Shown here: piece after piece, positions 1-6,810 of the stretch
Layout of the letters: each line of letters opens with the position of its first letter
Position numbering within the stretch: the stretch's first letter is position 1
Assembly (NCBI GenBank): GCA_016297005.1
Contig: JAEDHK010000018.1
Span: 1 to 6,847 of the forward strand
Length of the DNA stretch: 6,847 bases
Direction of reading: 5' to 3'
Source of the DNA: Clostridia bacterium
GTDB lineage: Bacteria > Bacillota > Clostridia > Christensenellales > DTU072
The notes under the pieces: model-generated
The model's input: only the letters and a program-made list of their open reading frames with translations
Told to the model about the DNA's origin: nothing
The model's database searches: none
Position numbers and translations under genes: made by a program

Positions 1-614
1 CCGACCTTTTTGAGCATCTCGATACTGACCTCTTTCGCACCCTCTTTAGATATTTCGGGATTATGCGTAAACGACACTTCGTCAAGCTGATTTCCTATGG
101 TAAACACGGGATTCAGACTTGTCATAGGCTCCTGAAATATCATCGTAATATCTTTGCCGCGCACCTTATACATCTCTTTGGTGGGCATTTTTACGATATT
201 GTAGGCGCGTTTTCTGCCCTCGTCGTCATAGCCGAGAGAATCGGCGTTAAAACGGATTTCTCCGTCGATAACCTGTCCTTGCGGCGCCTGTACCAACTGC
301 ATTATAGAAAGCGACGTTACGCTTTTGCCGCAACCCGATTCGCCGACTACTCCCACTATTTTGTTTTTGGGAATATCAAACGATACTCCGTTAACGGACA
401 TAACCGTTCCCGTGTCCGTGAAAAAGCAGGTTTTAAGGCCGTCGATTTCGATAAGGTTATTTTCGTCGCGCATAACGGAAGTGTACTCCTCTTCCGTACG
501 TTTTTTGCGTTTCTCCGCTTCGTAATGGCGCATCTGTTTCAGATTGTATCTGATAATCTTTCTGCTATCGCGGATTGACAGATAATCAGATGGTTTTTTG
601 TTTTTCTTTTTCAT
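1..614 (-). CDS. oppD: OppD-type peptide ABC transporter ATPase, N-terminal part (cut by window edge)
   Basis: This is the start of the cytoplasmic ATPase that powers the importer. I translated it by hand from the ATG at 614-612, and the frame stays open for 204 codons to the window edge. The Walker A motif GESGCGKS lies at residues 91-98, followed by SVTSLSIM as in OppD/DppD. The Q-loop region MIFQEPMTSLNP is at about 158-169, with Gln161 as the Q-loop glutamine. The ABC signature, Walker B and the C-terminal peptide-transporter domain would lie beyond the edge. Two features are odd. About 50 basic, probably helical residues precede the usual family start (near Leu54-Ile57). About 12 extra residues (within 123-148) sit between the GEI strand and the Q-loop. 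Met48 (473-471), preceded by GAGGAG 12 nt upstream, is a possible alternative start. I prefer Met1 because GGGTGA (623-618) lies just upstream and the gap to the oppC stop is only 10 nt. OppD and DppD cannot be told apart here. Confidence 0.9.
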   Translation of the reverse strand, partial: MKKKNKKPSDYLSIRDSRKIIRYNLKQMRHYEAEKRKKRTEEEYTSVMRDENNLIEIDGLKTCFFTDTGTVMSVNGVSFDIPKNKIVGVVGESGCGKSVTSLSIMQLVQAPQGQVIDGEIRFNADSLGYDDEGRKRAYNIVKMPTKEMYKVRGKDITMIFQEPMTSLNPVFTIGNQLDEVSFTHNPEISKEGAKEVSIEMLKKV

Positions 615-617
615 ATT

Positions 618-627
618 TCACCCGTCA
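618..627 (-). promoter_or_regulatory. oppD ribosome-binding site next to the oppC stop
   Basis: Read on the minus strand, the oppC stop TGA (627-625) is followed by one base and then GGGTGA (623-618), three bases before the ATG at 614. This supports the oppD start at 614 over the internal Met48 and suggests that translation of the two genes is coupled. The GGTGA core matches the site used for oppC. Confidence 0.55.
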
Positions 628-1728
628 TTTCTTTGCTTTGGGGTCCATAGCGTCGCGAAGTCCGTCTCCGACGAAGTTGAATCCCAGTACCGCAATAACA
701 ATCATAATACCTGCCGGCAACCACATATTCATATGGAAACTCAATACCTGCGGGTCGTTGGAAGTTGCAATCATAGTGCCCCACGCCGCTTTGGGCAACT
801 GAACGCCAAGTCCCAGATAACTCAAAGTGGATTCGTATAAAATTACGCTGCCGAGGCCGAGCGTCATCGATACGATTAACTGCGGCATAACGTTGGGTAT
901 GAGATGAAGGAAAATCTTTCGCCAGGTGGGCAATCCCATAACCTCGGTGGCCGTTATGTATTCCTGTTCTCTCAGCGAAAGAATCTGGCCGCGCACGAGA
1001 CGGGCGACTCCGCTCCAGCTGAACAGCGTGATTATGGCCATAAGCAGATAAATTCTCGTATCCGCGCTGACCTGCCACGAGTCTATAAGCGCCGACGCTA
1101 TAAGCAGAATGGGCAGTGTGGGAATACAGTTGAATATATCGACGATACGCATGATTATCTGGTCGACCCAACCTCCGAAATAGCCCGCTATACCGCCGAG
1201 AATAATTCCTATTATCGTTTCCAGAATAACGACGATAAAGCCTATCGTCAGCGATATACGGCCGCCGTACATAAGTCTTACGAACACGTCCATTCCTTTG
1301 TCGTCGGTGCCGAGAAGATGGTCTTTGCTCGGGTCCGCATAATAGTTTGCGTCGGATTCGTGTTCCAGAACTTCGTACACTTCGACTTCCTTACCGTTTT
1401 CGTCGGTATACGTGCGCGTCGAGGTAATATTCTGAACGACTTTGGTTCTGTCGACGGTTTCCTCGCCCCATTTATCGTATATTACGGGCCCGAGGAAGGA
1501 AAACAGAATCAGGAACAGTATCATAACAAGTCCTACGATTGAAAGTTTCGAGCGGAAAAACCTCCGCGCGACCGCTCTTAAAGGACTCATCTCCTTATAG
1601 ACGTATTCTACCTGCGTTCCCGCCTCGCCCTCGTTGCTTTCCGCCGCAACGACGTTTTCTTCGACGACCGCGTTTTCGCTGTTGACAGCTTCAGGTTGAA
1701 TATTTTCGTTAATATTGTCTTTTTTCAT
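625..1728 (-). CDS. oppC: OppC-type peptide ABC transporter permease
   Basis: One of two membrane subunits forming the channel for the substrate, placed in the cytoplasmic membrane. The 367 residues show a first membrane segment at about 62-84 and five more between about 157 and 354. The OppC/DppC hallmark HLLGTDDKGMDVFVRLMYGG occurs at 137-156. The cytoplasmic EAA loop that docks onto the ATPases lies at about 256-279 (EYITATEVMG through HLIPN). The C-terminal GDGLRDAMDP is also typical. Family members usually have a shorter N-terminus: here about 46 residues precede the core and are strongly acidic (11 Asp/Glu against 3 Lys). The outer loop after membrane segment 1 (about 85-136) looks some 20 residues longer than usual and is charged. 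The start is 7 nt after the oppB stop and its ribosome-binding site overlaps that stop, so translation is probably coupled. The assignment to the family is firm; the substrate is inferred from the family. Confidence 0.95.
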   Translation of the reverse strand: MKKDNINENIQPEAVNSENAVVEENVVAAESNEGEAGTQVEYVYKEMSPLRAVARRFFRSKLSIVGLVMILFLILFSFLGPVIYDKWGEETVDRTKVVQNITSTRTYTDENGKEVEVYEVLEHESDANYYADPSKDHLLGTDDKGMDVFVRLMYGGRISLTIGFIVVILETIIGIILGGIAGYFGGWVDQIIMRIVDIFNCIPTLPILLIASALIDSWQVSADTRIYLLMAIITLFSWSGVARLVRGQILSLREQEYITATEVMGLPTWRKIFLHLIPNVMPQLIVSMTLGLGSVILYESTLSYLGLGVQLPKAAWGTMIATSNDPQVLSFHMNMWLPAGIMIVIAVLGFNFVGDGLRDAMDPKAKK

Positions 1729-1731
1729 AAT

Positions 1732-1738
1732 TCACCTA
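1732..1738 (-). promoter_or_regulatory. oppC ribosome-binding site overlapping the oppB stop
   Basis: On the minus strand the oppB stop TAG (1738-1736) is part of the Shine-Dalgarno-like AGGTGA (1737-1732), which sits three bases before the oppC ATG (1728). The overlap means ribosomes ending oppB are positioned to start oppC, a common way to keep paired permease subunits at equal levels. Confidence 0.6.
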
Positions 1739-2743
1739 TTTGCCCAGTTTGACGCGCGGGTCCACAATCGAATACATTATGTCGGAAAGGAGAGTGCCTA
1801 TTACGGTAAGTATCGCAAGGAACATATTGTACCCCATAACGAAAGGAACGTCGCCCTCTTTCAATGCCTGATATGCAAGCCTTCCTATGCCGTCGATACC
1901 GAAAACCTGCTCGGTAATCATCATGCCTCCGAACAGCGAAGGCAGAATTCCCGCAAGCAGAGTCGCAAGAGGAATAAGAGTGTTTCTGAAAGCGTGCTTA
2001 TAAATTACCGTCTTTTCGGAAAGTCCCTTTGCCCTTGCCGTTCTGATATAATCGGCGTTCAGCACCTCGAGCGTATTCGTTCGAGTGTATCGCATAAGCC
2101 CGCCTATCGAAAGCATAACGCTTACGAAGATAGGCAGAATCATATGTTGCAGAATATCGCCGAGTTTCTGCATCTGACCGGCGAAGTTGTTGGCGTAATC
2201 GACGCTTGCGTATATGAGACCGTTGGCGGGAAGCCAGCCGAGGTCGACGCTGAATATTTTTATCACTATCGCCGCGAAAAAATATGTGGGCAGCGATATT
2301 CCTATCATCGTAAATACGGTGGTTATGTAGTCTCTTGCGGAATACTGATGGGTTGCGCTTGTTATTCCCAACGGTATGGCAATCAGAAACTGCAATATCG
2401 TCGCGATAAACGCGATGGCAAACGATATCCACATATTCTCGCTGATAACGTCCGCGACGGGTTTTTCGTACTTAAACGAAACGCCGAGGTCACCCTTACA
2501 CATATTACCCAGCCATTTGAAATATCCGCCTACAATACCTTTGAACGAGTTATCGCCTATGCCGTATAAATCCTTGAACCGCGATATGTCTTCCTGCGTA
2601 ATCGACCCGTTCTGAAGTTGTTGCGAATATTTCGTATCCACGTAATCGGTGGGCATCAGCCTGACCATCGTATAGATTATCAGCGAAACGCCCAGAAGAA
2701 TAATAACGGATATAAATATTCTTTTGATAACGTATTTAAACAT
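1736..2743 (-). CDS. oppB: OppB-type peptide ABC transporter permease
   Basis: The second channel subunit, partner of OppC, in the cytoplasmic membrane. The 335 residues are normal length for the family. The N-terminus MFKYVIKRIF leading into a hydrophobic segment (about 8-28) is the classic OppB/DppB opening. GDLGVSFKYEKPVADVI at 85-100 is the conserved stretch before segment 2. The EAA loop for ATPase contact is at about 230-258 (ADYIRTARAKG through RNTLIP). FGIDGIGRLAYQAL (281-294) and the C-terminal DPRV are also family hallmarks. An in-frame TAA at 2752-2750, just upstream, fixes the start. No strong ribosome-binding site is present: GAAG ends one base before the ATG. Together with the hairpin 15 nt upstream, this suggests weaker translation than the binding-protein gene. 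Opp and Dpp types cannot be separated from sequence alone. Confidence 0.95.
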   Translation of the reverse strand: MFKYVIKRIFISVIILLGVSLIIYTMVRLMPTDYVDTKYSQQLQNGSITQEDISRFKDLYGIGDNSFKGIVGGYFKWLGNMCKGDLGVSFKYEKPVADVISENMWISFAIAFIATILQFLIAIPLGITSATHQYSARDYITTVFTMIGISLPTYFFAAIVIKIFSVDLGWLPANGLIYASVDYANNFAGQMQKLGDILQHMILPIFVSVMLSIGGLMRYTRTNTLEVLNADYIRTARAKGLSEKTVIYKHAFRNTLIPLATLLAGILPSLFGGMMITEQVFGIDGIGRLAYQALKEGDVPFVMGYNMFLAILTVIGTLLSDIMYSIVDPRVKLGK

Positions 2744-2758
2744 TCTTCTTTAACGGGC

Positions 2759-2787
2759 AATCCTTGGGCACGAAATGCCCAAGGATT
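2759..2787 (-). promoter_or_regulatory. Strong intergenic hairpin between binding-protein and permease genes
   Basis: A perfect 12-bp inverted repeat (2759-2770 with 2776-2787) with a 5-nt loop lies in the 75-nt gap. The sense-strand stem reads AATCCTTGGGCA. No run of T follows it on the minus strand (the next bases are GCCCGTTAAAG), so it is not a canonical intrinsic terminator. By analogy with known intercistronic hairpins after binding-protein genes, it may protect the upstream message from 3' exonucleases or cause partial termination, giving more binding protein than permease. The structure is seen; the role is inferred. Confidence 0.7.
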
Positions 2788-2818
2788 TCCCCTTCCTTAT
2801 ATCTTTTGTCTGATTTTA

Positions 2819-5488
2819 TTATCTTTCCGTATTCAGCGACAGCGTCCATATATTGCTTGTCAGTCCTTTGTACGGCGAAAGCATATTGTCGGGAGTAAAG
2901 GTGCTGACGTCTATTTTATTCGTGTTATACGCGTAAAGGTCTTTTCTCTGATAGGTGGGCAGTTCGATTGCCATTTTCATTACGATATCGAGCGCTTCCG
3001 AATAAATACGCGCGCGCTTCGTCTTATCTTCGGTCTGACGGCCTTGTTCGATGAGCTCGGACAATTCGTTAAGCAGTTGGTTCTCGACGTCGTATTTGCC
3101 GTTCGAGTTAAGAAGAATCTGCTTATAGCCCCAGTTCAGCACGGAAGTAGCCTTCGAATCCTTATGATAGACCTGATACATATCGGGGTCGATTGTGGAG
3201 CCCCAGGCTGCGGCCCATACCGCAAGCTCGCCCGTCGACAGTTTTTTAAGCGCCTGAGAATCGGTTTTTACCGTAATCTGGAATCCGTTTCTGTTCAGAA
3301 TTTCACTGGCGTGCAGCATTGCGTTGAACGCAGGATGGTCGGTCTCCTCGCCCGCTATCGTGAACAGATAAACGAGTTTATCGCTGCCCTTATAATAAAT
3401 TCCGTTACCGTCAAGCTTGAATCCGGCGTCCTCCAGAAGAGTTCTGATAAACTCGTCCTGCTCGGCTTCGGTAAACGTGTCGCCCGCTTTCTTGTTCTTG
3501 CTCAGAACGAACGAGCGGTAATCGGGATTTACGACCGACAGGTCTTCGGGAACCTTGCCGCCGATATATGGATAATAGGGGGTAGGCGCTTTCGTACCGT
3601 ATTGTCCGTTGTTGTAGCCGGGATACGCCCAGTTCGACATGGACATCGAACGGTAAATCGCCTGCGCGGTGGTTTTATAATAATTCACGCACTCCTGAGT
3701 GTTTATCGAGTGCATTATGATTTGTCTTACCACGATGCTCGGAACCTTGCCGGCATTGATTCCGATATAACCGTAACCTGCGGTCTGAATGGATTTATTG
3801 CCGATGCCTTCCTTTTTCTTGCCGTCGAGTTCGCTTATGGTCTCGGGTTTGGCGTTGGGCTCTGCAAAATCGACTTCGTTATTGTAAAGAGAGTTGAGCG
3901 TCTGAGTGGAAGAAACCACCTGGAAACGTATTTTTTTGATTTTTGCGGGCCCCATAACGTAATAGGGATTTCTTTCGAAATATATAACGCCGAGATTGTA
4001 AAACTCTGCGGAATCGACGTTTTCGATACCGCCGCTCGCTCTGCTCGCCGCATAAGCGCCGGCGCCCACGGGCACGCCCACTTTATCGGGATTCTTGACG
4101 ACTTCGGTCATAAACGACTGCGAGGCGTATTCGACGCCGAAATTTTCTTCGTAATCGAAGGCTTCGATATAGTTTTTATCGTTCCACGCGGCCGAAGAAT
4201 AATAGTACATGGGCGCAATGCTCAGCGCAAAGTTCCAGATAGCCTTCGGGTCTACTTTTTTGATGGTTATCGAAAGAACTTCGTTGTATGCGTCAAGAAC
4301 TTCTCCTTTTTCGTCGTATTGAACGGCGGGATAGGTCTTTCCGTTGACTTTTACGGATTCGGTGCGGTTTGCAAACCTGATGCCCGAAATATTTTTATAA
4401 AGTCTTTCGCCCGCGTTCTCTTTGAAATATTCTTCCATCGCGGCGTTCACGAGATAATCGTTAAGCGTTACCGCCGTATTCCAGTAGGTGAGAATTTCTT
4501 CAATCGATTTGGGAATTTTATCTGAAATTATCGCGTTTATCGCCTGTTCTTCGGTCCAGCTCTTAAGAGTCGTGACGTCGGTTGCGAGCGAAGAACTGAG
4601 TTTACCTTCTTTTTTGCTCCAGGTGACGTAGCCTTCGTTATAGAGGAAAGCTTCGACGTCGGTCGTGAAAAGATTTTTGTAAACGTTGCCGTCGTTGTCG
4701 GAAAACACGATATCCTGATAACTGTCTTTCGCGTTGGAATAGTCGTTTTTAAGTTCCTCGCCGAACAGTTCGCGCGCTTTTAAATAATCGTTTACGATAT
4801 CCTTATAGTTATCCGGGGCGGTCTTTACGTAATCTTTAAGATATTGAAGGAAAGCGTCTTCCGTTATACGTTCGCCCGTATGCTCGTCGAGTATGGTGGC
4901 GCAAGCGTCGATAAGTGCTTCCGTCCTGCCCTGCGCCGCAAGTTCGAAACGAAGTTTGAAACTGTCCTGTTCCTTCTCGCTCGACTGCTGGGTGCGGTAT
5001 TCTTTAAGGCCTACGATTTCCGTCGAATAAATTGTGCTCGACCCGGTATACGCGGGGTCGAGATAGACGTAAAGGTTAAACAGCACGTCCTTTATCGTAA
5101 GTTTCGTTCCGTTTGAGAATCTGACGTTGTTTTTCAGTACGAAATAATAGGTCGTGGTCTGGTCCTCGCCCTCGCCCGTCGTAACAATTTCAAGGTCTTT
5201 GGTAACTACGTCCTCGTCGTCGCCGTAGGTAACCTCGCCCGCTTTATCGTTGCCGAGCATTGAAATCTGAGTCATTCCGACGACGTTACTGTCGGTTGCC
5301 GACGTCGAAAAGAAGGGATTGAATACCTTATCGACCGCCTGAGTAGAAAATACGAGCGGGTCCGTCTCGTTGTCGTATCCTGTCGTTTTTTCCTTTTTGC
5401 AAGCGACAAGCACGGACGAGAAAATCGCCAGCATAACCACTGCCGCCGTAATGCGGAGAAGCGTTATTTTTTTAGATTTCAGGTTCAT
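2819..5488 (-). CDS. Long substrate-binding lipoprotein of peptide/nickel ABC family (SBP_bac_5, OppA-like)
   Basis: Extracellular ligand receptor of the importer, anchored in the membrane by lipid. The 889-residue product opens with a basic stretch, a hydrophobic core (about 10-26) and the lipobox LVAC with Cys30 as the predicted lipidation site. Family signs follow: FVLKNNVRFSNGTKLTIKDV at 116-135; VGAGAYAA at 474-481, where the family has GTGPY-like sequence; FERNPYY at 504-510; LYNNEVDFA at 534-542; RQIIMHSIN near 588-596; LLEDAGF at 684-690; and AAWGSTIDPD at 760-769. OppA-type proteins usually have about 500-600 residues. The extra length comes mostly from about 165-402, a charged, Lys/Glu/Asp/Tyr-rich and probably helical insertion that splits the first lobe between IVGLKEY and VLSITIKKVDP. 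The ATG at 5488 is chosen for its AAGGAG site. The family call is firm; the ligand (peptide, or possibly sugar) is unknown. Confidence 0.93.
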   Translation of the reverse strand: MNLKSKKITLLRITAAVVMLAIFSSVLVACKKEKTTGYDNETDPLVFSTQAVDKVFNPFFSTSATDSNVVGMTQISMLGNDKAGEVTYGDDEDVVTKDLEIVTTGEGEDQTTTYYFVLKNNVRFSNGTKLTIKDVLFNLYVYLDPAYTGSSTIYSTEIVGLKEYRTQQSSEKEQDSFKLRFELAAQGRTEALIDACATILDEHTGERITEDAFLQYLKDYVKTAPDNYKDIVNDYLKARELFGEELKNDYSNAKDSYQDIVFSDNDGNVYKNLFTTDVEAFLYNEGYVTWSKKEGKLSSSLATDVTTLKSWTEEQAINAIISDKIPKSIEEILTYWNTAVTLNDYLVNAAMEEYFKENAGERLYKNISGIRFANRTESVKVNGKTYPAVQYDEKGEVLDAYNEVLSITIKKVDPKAIWNFALSIAPMYYYSSAAWNDKNYIEAFDYEENFGVEYASQSFMTEVVKNPDKVGVPVGAGAYAASRASGGIENVDSAEFYNLGVIYFERNPYYVMGPAKIKKIRFQVVSSTQTLNSLYNNEVDFAEPNAKPETISELDGKKKEGIGNKSIQTAGYGYIGINAGKVPSIVVRQIIMHSINTQECVNYYKTTAQAIYRSMSMSNWAYPGYNNGQYGTKAPTPYYPYIGGKVPEDLSVVNPDYRSFVLSKNKKAGDTFTEAEQDEFIRTLLEDAGFKLDGNGIYYKGSDKLVYLFTIAGEETDHPAFNAMLHASEILNRNGFQITVKTDSQALKKLSTGELAVWAAAWGSTIDPDMYQVYHKDSKATSVLNWGYKQILLNSNGKYDVENQLLNELSELIEQGRQTEDKTKRARIYSEALDIVMKMAIELPTYQRKDLYAYNTNKIDVSTFTPDNMLSPYKGLTSNIWTLSLNTER

Positions 5489-5494
5489 ATTTAT

Positions 5495-5500
5495 CTCCTT
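5495..5500 (-). promoter_or_regulatory. Strong ribosome-binding site fixing the binding-protein start
   Basis: AAGGAG on the minus strand, six bases before the ATG at 5488-5486. It is the best ribosome-binding site in the window. It rules out the in-frame TTG at 5512-5510, which would add eight residues and place this site inside the gene. Its strength contrasts with the weak site of oppB and fits high expression of the binding protein. Confidence 0.85.
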
Positions 5501-5532
5501 ATGCAAGTGCAAATTTTTCTTTATCTTGCGGA

Positions 5533-6708
5533 TTATTCAGCCGTATTCGTCAATTTTTTAACCAACGCCGAAGAATCAGTTACCGAACTTCCGGAGTCGA
5601 CGTTGCCGCAAACCGTTCCGAAAACGATAAGCCTTCCGTTTTCCTCCGATATTTCGGAAGGAAGTCTCGAAACGGTGTATCCGAGCTCGAAACGGACGTT
5701 TTCGACCGTCGTCTTTCCGGCAAGCACGCTGACGGGGGCAACGTAAATTTTATAAATATCCGTGCGTGAAACGCCTACGTCGACGTCGAGTTTCACTCCT
5801 TCGAAGTTCACGTTTCTTATGCAGGAGTTATCGGTGTTTCCGAAAAGGCTTATATACAGACTCTTTTTACTGTCGTCTTCGATATCGTAAGGCAAATCGA
5901 TATAACGTCCGACCGTGTATTTCACTTCGAAATTCTTAACGGTATGTCCGTTTCCCTCGAAAGTCCTGTTGCGATAATCGGCAAAAGAAAGGGTTTTGTC
6001 GTCCTCCTCCGAAAAATCTATATCGTTCATAAGATAGACGTTGCTCTTCGTTGCGGCGCGTAAATCCTTAACCGTGCGTACTATTGCGTATTCGCCCTCG
6101 ATATAGTCGGGATAAACGTCTACGGCAAGACTCTCCTCTCCTCCGGGGTGGGCAAAATTCTCGTCCCACGGGTTTCCTTCGGAGTCGGAATATGTGCCAA
6201 GAGCCGTATATCCGTAACGTTTGGAAGAATAATTCAGAAAATCGTCGAATTTGTCGCGCGCTTTGACGCTGTACGACCCGAGAATTTTCTTTTCACCCGT
6301 TTTTGCGTCCGTATAGCAGACGTTGTAGGTGTATTCGACGTTCTTTTTCCAGCACGCATAAAGGGTTATTCCCTCGTCCGATACACGGTCGGTTTCGAAA
6401 TTCCACTTACCGGAATATACCGTTTTGCCGTCGGCCTCGCTTTTTTCGCGGTACCAGCCTTCCAGGACGTAACCGTTGCGGGTAATCTTTTCGTCGGATA
6501 AAGAAGTAGGTTCTTTTATGAGATTTTCCGTCCCTTTTTCAAACGGATAATAATACGTTACCGGTCGCTCGCTGTTCTGAAAAGTGCCGCCCTCGAGATA
6601 AAACACTATTTTGGTCATATCGTCGTAATTCTGCGTTTTGGAACAGGCCGCAAAAATGATCGTCGCGGCAATCAGAACAAGTACGACGGTAAATAATCTT
6701 TGTTTCAT
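5533..6708 (-). CDS. Surface lipoprotein with InlB B-type (Listeria-Bacteroides) repeat and GLUG-like region
   Basis: A 391-residue predicted lipoprotein and first gene of the cluster; exact function not recognised. A signal peptide (about 1-21) ends in the lipobox FAAC with Cys22. Residues 33-122 look like an InlB B / Listeria-Bacteroides repeat: IVFYLEGGTF, then NGYVLEGWY, then ITLYACW. Residues 125-205 (YNVCYTDAKTGEKK through DVYPDYIEG) look like a second, degenerate copy. From about 208 the pattern resembles GLUG-type beta-helix proteins: VYLMNDIDFS (224-233), RTFEGNGHTVKNFEV (248-262), SLFGN (287-291) and IRNVNFEGVKL (297-307). There is no transport, protease or peptidoglycan-hydrolase motif. 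Such repeats occur in surface and adhesion proteins of gut bacteria, so ligand or host/polymer binding near the importer is plausible. The start ATG has GAGGA (6717-6713) four bases upstream. The next gene follows after 44 nt. It might instead be a species-specific surface protein unrelated to uptake. Confidence 0.85.
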   Translation of the reverse strand: MKQRLFTVVLVLIAATIIFAACSKTQNYDDMTKIVFYLEGGTFQNSERPVTYYYPFEKGTENLIKEPTSLSDEKITRNGYVLEGWYREKSEADGKTVYSGKWNFETDRVSDEGITLYACWKKNVEYTYNVCYTDAKTGEKKILGSYSVKARDKFDDFLNYSSKRYGYTALGTYSDSEGNPWDENFAHPGGEESLAVDVYPDYIEGEYAIVRTVKDLRAATKSNVYLMNDIDFSEEDDKTLSFADYRNRTFEGNGHTVKNFEVKYTVGRYIDLPYDIEDDSKKSLYISLFGNTDNSCIRNVNFEGVKLDVDVGVSRTDIYKIYVAPVSVLAGKTTVENVRFELGYTVSRLPSEISEENGRLIVFGTVCGNVDSGSSVTDSSALVKKLTNTAE

Positions 6709-6736
6709 TTTTTCCTCGTAATACGTCAGAAATAAA

Positions 6737-6761
6737 GTACGCGTACGTGCTTGCGCACGTA
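6737..6761 (-). promoter_or_regulatory. Leader hairpin with GCAA tetraloop and overlapping 10-bp palindrome
   Basis: On the minus strand, TACGTGC-GCAA-GCACGTA (6761-6744) forms a 7-bp stem closed by a GNRA-type tetraloop. It overlaps the perfect palindrome GTACGCGTAC (6746-6737). Both lie in the untranslated leader, about 20 nt upstream of the ribosome-binding site of the lipoprotein gene. They stand out as GC-rich within AT-rich surroundings. The DNA form could be a protein-binding site, or the RNA form could stabilise the message 5' end. No known riboswitch is recognised. Confidence 0.5.
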
Positions 6762-6771
6762 TAAATATTTC

Positions 6772-6810
6772 TTGCTTTAATATGATAATACATTAAACTC
6801 AATAAAGCAA
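6772..6810. repeat. Inverted repeat around the putative promoter (possible operator)
   Basis: A perfect 8-bp inverted repeat, TTGCTTTA at 6772-6779 and TAAAGCAA at 6803-6810, separated by 23 bp. Extending the arms outward to 6765 and 6817 gives 13 matches in 15 positions. The arm centres are 31 bp apart, close to three helical turns, so a dimeric regulator could bind both on one face. One arm covers the proposed -35 box and the other the expected transcription start. The DNA is AT-rich, so chance contributes to the outer matches. Confidence 0.4.
6782..6810 (-). promoter_or_regulatory. Putative vegetative-type promoter of the operon
   Basis: On the minus strand, TTGCTT (6810-6805) and TATCAT (6787-6782) are separated by 17 bp. 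The -10 box matches the sigma-A consensus at 5 of 6 bases; the -35 only at 3 of 6. Transcription would begin near 6775, giving a leader of roughly 67 nt that carries the hairpin at 6761-6744. An overlapping TATTAT (6790-6785) is an alternative -10. The rest of the upstream DNA (6811-6847) is AT-rich with nothing else recognised. Confidence 0.45.

Noticed and set aside
548..591. 7-bp inverted repeat ATCTGAT / ATCAGAT near the start of oppD
   Set aside because: The arms are 30 nt apart within coding sequence and AT-rich; a short match of this kind is expected by chance.
1715..2569. Plus-strand open frame opposite oppB, and similar ones at 63-578 and 904-1542
   Set aside because: They are also in codon register with well-supported minus-strand genes and have the same origin. 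No recognisable protein features.
2759..2787. Canonical intrinsic terminator ending the operon after the binding-protein gene
   Set aside because: The sense strand has no T-run after the stem, and the permease genes follow closely in the same direction without a visible promoter.
2618..4525. A 635-codon open frame on the plus strand, opposite the binding-protein gene
   Set aside because: Its codons are in exact register with the minus-strand gene, so its openness only reflects the lack of TTA, CTA and TCA codons there. The translation shows no domain, and the minus-strand product is a clear family member.
5037..5062. 8-bp inverted repeat (CTCGACCC with GGGTCGAG, 10-nt loop)
   Set aside because: It lies inside the binding-protein coding region, in charged insertion-adjacent sequence, with no sign of function; chance is enough to explain it.
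5489..5512. TTG start at 5512 giving the binding protein eight more residues
   Set aside because: It would put the excellent AAGGAG site inside the gene, while the ATG at 5488 has ideal spacing and yields a normal lipoprotein signal peptide.
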